A stretch of 64,000 nucleotides of DNA. Source: SFTJ01 sp905210415. Lineage in GTDB: Bacteria; Bacteroidota; Bacteroidia; Bacteroidales; Muribaculaceae. This document shows, in pieces, positions 59,379 to 64,000 of this stretch; position 1 is the first letter of the stretch; every line of letters starts with the position of its first letter. The position numbers and the translations under genes are program-made. The notes beneath the pieces were generated by a model, which was not told the origin of the DNA, did no database searches, and worked only from the letters and a program-made list of their open reading frames with translations. The stretch spans positions 5,492 to 69,491 of the forward strand of contig CABSDC010000004.1 of the NCBI GenBank assembly GCA_902476295.1. Direction: 5' to 3'.

Positions 59379-61409
59379 TTAATAGTTAGTATCAATTTCG
59401 AGGATGCTATAATCCAATCCTGGCATTACATCTGGGCGTTCGCCTGGATAAGCAAACCAAGGAATAGATGTCTGGTAGCAGATAGCGGTGCCTGGGATAG
59501 GCTTGAGCTCGTTGAGGCTTCGCTTATTCCATACATATTCTGAGTTGTAGCGAGGGCGAACGCGGAAGCAAGGTGAGCCTTGAGCCTTCACGTTGTAGGT
59601 GCCCTTGCGGCCTTGCACTTGTGCTGGAGCCAAATAGAAGCCCTTATACACCTTGGTAGGGTCGCTATCCTTCTTCTGGTTGAGGGTGGTGACGTCGTAG
59701 CCGTTGCCACGGTAAGGATATTCGCCGGTATACTCAATGTCGTAGAAATATTTGCGTTGGTCAACCCATACTTCGGCTGCGCCCCAAGGATATAGAGCGT
59801 CGAACTTCTGCATCATGATGTGAGAAAGGGTGAATTTGTCGGCAGTGATGCCAGCTACATAAGGACCTGCAAGATATTCGTCGGCGATAGTCTGGAAGTC
59901 AGCCTTGGTGATCCAGTCGCCTTGGTGATATGTGGTGCCTGATACTTCAGCCCATTTGCCTTCTCTGATGTAAGTCTTGGTGAACTCCATATCGGCAGCG
60001 ATAGCCTTCTTCCACACTTCGAGTGCTTCTGTCTTGTTGCCTGCCACGAAGTGAGCTTCTGCGAGATCGAAGAGCATTTCTGGATAAGTCATAAGGATGT
60101 AAGGAGCGTCTTCGTAGTAGATCCAGCGTCCCATGCCCACCTGATTGTTGTTGTTGGTGACGGTGTATCCATAGTAGCTTGGGGCGGTGCCGATAGGGCC
60201 TGCAGCGCCTGTGAACGAGCCACCGCGGAATATCACGCTGCGAACCTTTTGCCACACTGTGGTGGTGTCGTCCTTAAGAACTGGGTTGCCCACAACTTCC
60301 TTCATAGCCAAAGTGCCGTCATCGTTGAGCTTTGGTGTGCCATCGGCATTCCAGTCGGTGAGCATACGCGAATACTCGTTGAACTTAGTGCAAGGAAGCT
60401 TGATGATGTTGCGAGGGTCGAGGTGACCTGGTAGAGCCAGTGTGTCGCATACGATTTGCTCGTCGGCGAGTTCGTAAGGGAAGTTGATATTATCTGGCAC
60501 AGAAATCATGTCGCCATTGGCCTCGTTATACTTGCGCACGGTGCCTGTCATAAGCGACACTGCATAGTCGTGAGGGAAGTAGGTGTAGCCGAGGTTGCCA
60601 CGAATAGGGCTCCAGAAATTGTTGTAAGAGCCGTATTGGGCATCTGCGCCGCCGCCACCGATTTCGAGTGTGGCATTGTCGGCATTTGATTGCATAGCCA
60701 AAGCGGCATATTTCACGAGATCAGGATAATATTTTTCCTTAAAGTCGTTTTTGCGGGTGAGTGAAGTCAATTGGCTCACCATGATAGAGTAGCCAAACTT
60801 AATCCACTTGTCTTTGTCGCCGTGGAAGATGTAGTCGTTGCCCGACACAGCGGTGCCGTAGTTGCTATTGTCTTCCTTTTGAAGGAGTTCGATGCCTTTC
60901 TTAGCCCATTCTTGAACAGCGGCATACACATCTTCCTGATAGTCGTAAGGGAATGATGTCTGACCATTTTTGAAAGCCTCTTTGAGCACCACGTCGCCGT
61001 GGAATTTGGTGAGTTTGTCCCAACCATAGGCTTTGATGATGTAGCCGATGCCAGCCATTGTCCAGTTTTCGGCTTCTTCAGATTGCTTGATGAGGTTTTC
61101 AAGATTCATACCTTGATTCCAATATACCACACGCCACACTTCTCCAGCGGCATCGCTTGCAGCAGAGAACCATTGTGAGGCATAGCTGGTATAGCCTGTA
61201 GTGCCCATCATTTGAGTCAATGGGCCGAGTGCGCGGATGTCCCAATAGAAGCCTTGCATGTTTTGCTGAATGCTTGGCAGGTAGAGGTAAGCAGGCACAT
61301 TGTCAGGTGCGTCAACGTTTTTGTTGACGTCGAGGTAGTCGTCGCAGCTTGTGGCAGCTACCGACAGCACCATGGCAGAGATAAGTGCTAATATTGAATG
61401 TTTTTTCAT
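59379..61409 (-). CDS. SusD/RagB-like lipoprotein (SusD_2 type)
   Basis: 676 residues, long for SusD. Lipoprotein signal with Cys22 (VAATSC), then DDYLDVNKNVDAPDNVPAYLYLP, the typical start of the SusD-like_2 family, which differs from classical starch SusD. Helical repeat regions follow, and the conserved ILMTYPEMLFDLAEAHF block lies near residue ~440-460. It forms the lid of the SusC channel at the cell surface and binds an oligosaccharide or peptide ligand. susC lies 20 bp upstream and a surface lipoprotein gene 17 bp downstream. Confidence 0.93.
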   Translation of the reverse strand: MKKHSILALISAMVLSVAATSCDDYLDVNKNVDAPDNVPAYLYLPSIQQNMQGFYWDIRALGPLTQMMGTTGYTSYASQWFSAASDAAGEVWRVVYWNQGMNLENLIKQSEEAENWTMAGIGYIIKAYGWDKLTKFHGDVVLKEAFKNGQTSFPYDYQEDVYAAVQEWAKKGIELLQKEDNSNYGTAVSGNDYIFHGDKDKWIKFGYSIMVSQLTSLTRKNDFKEKYYPDLVKYAALAMQSNADNATLEIGGGGADAQYGSYNNFWSPIRGNLGYTYFPHDYAVSLMTGTVRKYNEANGDMISVPDNINFPYELADEQIVCDTLALPGHLDPRNIIKLPCTKFNEYSRMLTDWNADGTPKLNDDGTLAMKEVVGNPVLKDDTTTVWQKVRSVIFRGGSFTGAAGPIGTAPSYYGYTVTNNNNQVGMGRWIYYEDAPYILMTYPEMLFDLAEAHFVAGNKTEALEVWKKAIAADMEFTKTYIREGKWAEVSGTTYHQGDWITKADFQTIADEYLAGPYVAGITADKFTLSHIMMQKFDALYPWGAAEVWVDQRKYFYDIEYTGEYPYRGNGYDVTTLNQKKDSDPTKVYKGFYLAPAQVQGRKGTYNVKAQGSPCFRVRPRYNSEYVWNKRSLNELKPIPGTAICYQTSIPWFAYPGERPDVMPGLDYSILEIDTNY

Positions 61410-61429
61410 TGTTGTCTTCCTTTTAGTGA

Positions 61430-64000
61430 TTAGAATGTTAAACTTAGGCCCAAAGTGTAGGTGCGAGGGTTAGGAAGCGACCAGTAGTCGATACCTTCAC
61501 CACCAGTACCGCCGGCAGCTGCCGAAGTGGCGTTGCCCACAACGTCGTAGCCTGTGTAGTTGGTGATAGTGAACAAGTCGTTGCCCGAAACGTAGATGCT
61601 GGCGTTGGAAATCACATTGTTAAATGTCTTGCTGAGCCATTTCTTGTCTACGTTGTAGGTGAGACGGAGGTCTTGACAGCGCAGGTAGTAGATGCCGCTT
61701 TGCAGCCAGTCTTCGTCGTAGCCCACCCAACCTGACGAACCATAAGAGTTGAGGTTAACAGCGATGGTGTTAGGTGTTGGGTTGTCGCTATCTTGGTTGC
61801 CGTCTTTGAGGACGCCGTTGAATACTACAGAGCCGAGTTCGCGTTGGTCAACAGACTCCCAGCTCAAGCCGCGAGTCATCATGTCGCGAGCGGTGCCGTT
61901 TGCTATTGTACAGCCAATGCGGCCTTGGAAGTTGGCGCTGAGGCGGAAGCCCTTGTAGCGCAAGCTTGTGGTGATACCGTAGCGCAGGTCTGGTTCGCGG
62001 TCGCCGAGCACTTTCCATACCGAATCAACGTATGGAATACCAGATGCTGGGTTGATGAGGATTTGGCCGTTTTTGTTGCGTTGATAAGCAAGACCAGTCA
62101 TGGCGGTGATAGGTTGGCCCACTGAGATACCGTTGCGCAGGTTGTTAACAATCCAAGTGTAGGCGTTGTAGTATTCTGCCACTGGAAGCTTAGTCACTTC
62201 ACTGCTTGTGTGAGATAGGTTGAGGCCTACGTTCCAAGTGAAGTCGCGAGCTTTGAGCACGTCAACGTCGATGTGACCTTCCCATCCCCAAGTGTTGAAT
62301 GTGCCCACGTTGAGGTTGTTGAGCACGAAGCCGGTGGCGTATGACATACGGAAACCGTTTACAATCTGGTCGGCGCAGTGTGTGCGGAAGTATGTGAAGT
62401 CGGCAGCGATGCGGTCTTTCCAAGCGCGTGCTTCGAAACCTACTTCCCATGAAGTGGTCATCTCAGGCTTGAGGTTTTTGTTAGGGCCTGTGTAGCCATA
62501 TTTGTAGCCGCCACCCCACACTTCTGCCACCTCGAGTTGAGGATCGATAGATAGAGCTGCAGCGTCTTTACCAACTTGAGCGATTGAGCCACGCACCTTC
62601 AGGTAGTCGAGCCAAGGAAGAGCATCCTTCACCACCTTGTGTTCGGTAGGGATATAAGAAAGCTCGGCTGCTGGATAGAAGTAGCTGCGGTTGTCAACAG
62701 GCAGAGTCGACGACCAGTCGTTACGAGCACGAAGGGTGAGGAACGCCATATTGTTGAAGCCATATTCCACTTGGGCAGAAATGGCTTGGATGCGGCGCTT
62801 GTATTCCTTCTTGCGCGATGTGATGGTAGAGCTTGCACAGTTGTTGATAGAATAGAAGTCGATAAGCATAAAGTTGCTACCAGAAGAAGCGAGCGATTCC
62901 ACGCCGCGCTCTTGTTGGTGATAACCCACTTGCACGCCCAGGGTGTGCTTCTCGTTGAAGGTGTTGTTGTAGCCAGCGAGGATGTTGAGAGATGGGTCGC
63001 TTGTGTTATACTTAGAGATGTTGTAGCTACCGGTGTTGTTGGCATCGTCTGATGACTTATTCTTTGAGCGGTAGTAAGGGTGAGTGGCATTCACATAAGA
63101 TGATGCTGAATAGTCCCAACCGAAGCTGCCGCGGATGAAAGTGTTCTTGAATGGACGAATATTCAATGTCATGGTGGTGATCACACGATCGGTCTTATCC
63201 TCGTTTTTGTTCTTATACATTGCGAACAAAGGGTTGAGGAGGTCGGTGTCGGTGTAATACTCAGGATAGCGCATGTGGCGGCCGTCCTCGTCCATATAGT
63301 TTGCCATATTGTCGAGGTTAGGCCAGATGTAGGTGCGGTAGAGAGGACCGCTTGTGCCACGGAGCACCTTGTTGTTGGTAGAGTGAGCATATTGTATGCT
63401 ACCCTCAAAGTCGGCCCAACTGCCGATTTTTGCCTTACCTGCCACAGAGAAATTCTTACGGGTAAGGTCGGTGGTCTTGATCACGCCTTCTTGGTCGATA
63501 AGCGAAGCCGATGCACGCACGCTCATGGTCTCATTACCTGCTTCAACCGACACGTTGTGGCGTTGCAGGAAGCCAGTGTGCAAGATGGCCTTCACATTGT
63601 CGTAATAGGTGGCGTCGGCAGGATATTGACCGCCGTAGTGGCTGGTGTAATACCAGTTGGTGGTGCCGTAAGCACCGTTGGCATACTTGTTTTGGATTTC
63701 TGGCCAACCATAAGCCTTCGACCACGAGAATTGGTTGCTGTAGGAGATGCGGGCTTTGCCCTTGCGACCCTTCTTGGTGGTGATGATGATAGCACCATTT
63801 GAAGCGTCGGAACCATAGAGGGCAGCGGCAGCAGCGCCCTTAAGCACTGTCATGCTCTCGATATCCTCAGAGTTGATGTCATTACCGCGAGAAGAGAAGT
63901 CGCCGTCGCGCACCGACACCACGTCGTCGATAGCGAAGCCAGTACCCGAATCAAACGTAGAGTTGTTCATCGGTATACCGTCGATAACGTAGAGCGGCTG
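61430..64000 (-). CDS. SusC/RagA-type TonB-linked outer-membrane protein (5' end outside the window)
   Basis: The frame runs off the right edge: the ATG at 63970 is internal, because QPLYVIDGIP, the strongly conserved plug motif of SusC proteins, is encoded at 63971-64000. About 856 residues are visible: ESMTVLKGAAAAALYGSDASNGAIIITTKKG of the plug, then the barrel, ending YTLGLSLTF. The missing part should hold the signal peptide and the carboxypeptidase-like domain. Together with SusD downstream it imports glycan fragments or peptides using TonB energy. No glycoside hydrolase is visible nearby to indicate the substrate. Confidence 0.95.
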   Translation of the reverse strand, partial: QPLYVIDGIPMNNSTFDSGTGFAIDDVVSVRDGDFSSRGNDINSEDIESMTVLKGAAAAALYGSDASNGAIIITTKKGRKGKARISYSNQFSWSKAYGWPEIQNKYANGAYGTTNWYYTSHYGGQYPADATYYDNVKAILHTGFLQRHNVSVEAGNETMSVRASASLIDQEGVIKTTDLTRKNFSVAGKAKIGSWADFEGSIQYAHSTNNKVLRGTSGPLYRTYIWPNLDNMANYMDEDGRHMRYPEYYTDTDLLNPLFAMYKNKNEDKTDRVITTMTLNIRPFKNTFIRGSFGWDYSASSYVNATHPYYRSKNKSSDDANNTGSYNISKYNTSDPSLNILAGYNNTFNEKHTLGVQVGYHQQERGVESLASSGSNFMLIDFYSINNCASSTITSRKKEYKRRIQAISAQVEYGFNNMAFLTLRARNDWSSTLPVDNRSYFYPAAELSYIPTEHKVVKDALPWLDYLKVRGSIAQVGKDAAALSIDPQLEVAEVWGGGYKYGYTGPNKNLKPEMTTSWEVGFEARAWKDRIAADFTYFRTHCADQIVNGFRMSYATGFVLNNLNVGTFNTWGWEGHIDVDVLKARDFTWNVGLNLSHTSSEVTKLPVAEYYNAYTWIVNNLRNGISVGQPITAMTGLAYQRNKNGQILINPASGIPYVDSVWKVLGDREPDLRYGITTSLRYKGFRLSANFQGRIGCTIANGTARDMMTRGLSWESVDQRELGSVVFNGVLKDGNQDSDNPTPNTIAVNLNSYGSSGWVGYDEDWLQSGIYYLRCQDLRLTYNVDKKWLSKTFNNVISNASIYVSGNDLFTITNYTGYDVVGNATSAAAGGTGGEGIDYWSLPNPRTYTLGLSLTF

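Overview
The window is a Bacteroidales chromosome segment, probably from a gut Muribaculaceae-like organism. The signs are SusC/SusD outer-membrane pairs, HmuY/HmuR heme uptake, a BspA-type LRR protein, DUF2851, DUF4294 and DUF4838 proteins, and promoters of the Bacteroidetes type (-7 box TAnnTTTG, weak TTG/TTTG about 20 bp upstream). The family-level assignment is inference.

Layout. 1-5 kb: end of an unknown gene, then a leftward block with lrgB/lrgA, a cytidylate-kinase-like protein, and an MBOAT O-acyltransferase paired with an SGNH hydrolase-like protein. 5.2-8.5 kb: a rightward aspartate/fumarate block made of a Dcu C4-dicarboxylate transporter gene reduced to 99 codons by an apparent in-frame internal deletion, a porin and aspA. 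9.1-19.7 kb: a leftward restriction/defence island of six genes in the order SNF2-type helicase with a PLD-like N-terminus, DUF4391, a RAYT-type Y1 transposase, Mod (type III-like methyltransferase), a Bro-N/Fic fusion and Res (type III-like endonuclease), with two identical palindromes between fic and res. 20.3-30.4 kb: an AraC regulator, a peptidase S66 / MscS-channel / DUF2851 operon, a DUF4838 glycosidase-like protein and a second porin.

30.8-40.8 kb: a complete, visibly more A+T-rich hmuYRSTUV heme-acquisition operon. It is bounded by two inverted copies of a roughly 190-bp MITE-like element, by the 3' half of a tRNA-Met on the left, and by a truncated ISL3 transposase on the right. A third MITE copy lies at 46.3 kb. 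This looks like acquired DNA.

40.9-58.3 kb: an M64 metallopeptidase, mutS, a frameshifted BspA-type LRR gene, a yfhO / methyltransferase / GT11 operon (surface polysaccharide or glycolipid), a large outer-membrane beta-barrel receptor, an AAA-DUF4143 ATPase, an MsbA-like ABC exporter and a DUF4294 protein. 58.5-64 kb: a glycan- or peptide-uptake locus (SusC, SusD_2-type SusD, surface lipoprotein) whose susC runs off the window end.

The best candidates for something new are the six-gene helicase/DUF4391/RAYT/Mod/Bro-N-Fic/Res island with its tandem palindromes, the RAYT gene that carries REP-like palindromes inside its own reading frame, the mini-Dcu gene, and the MITE-bracketed hmu island next to a tRNA fragment.
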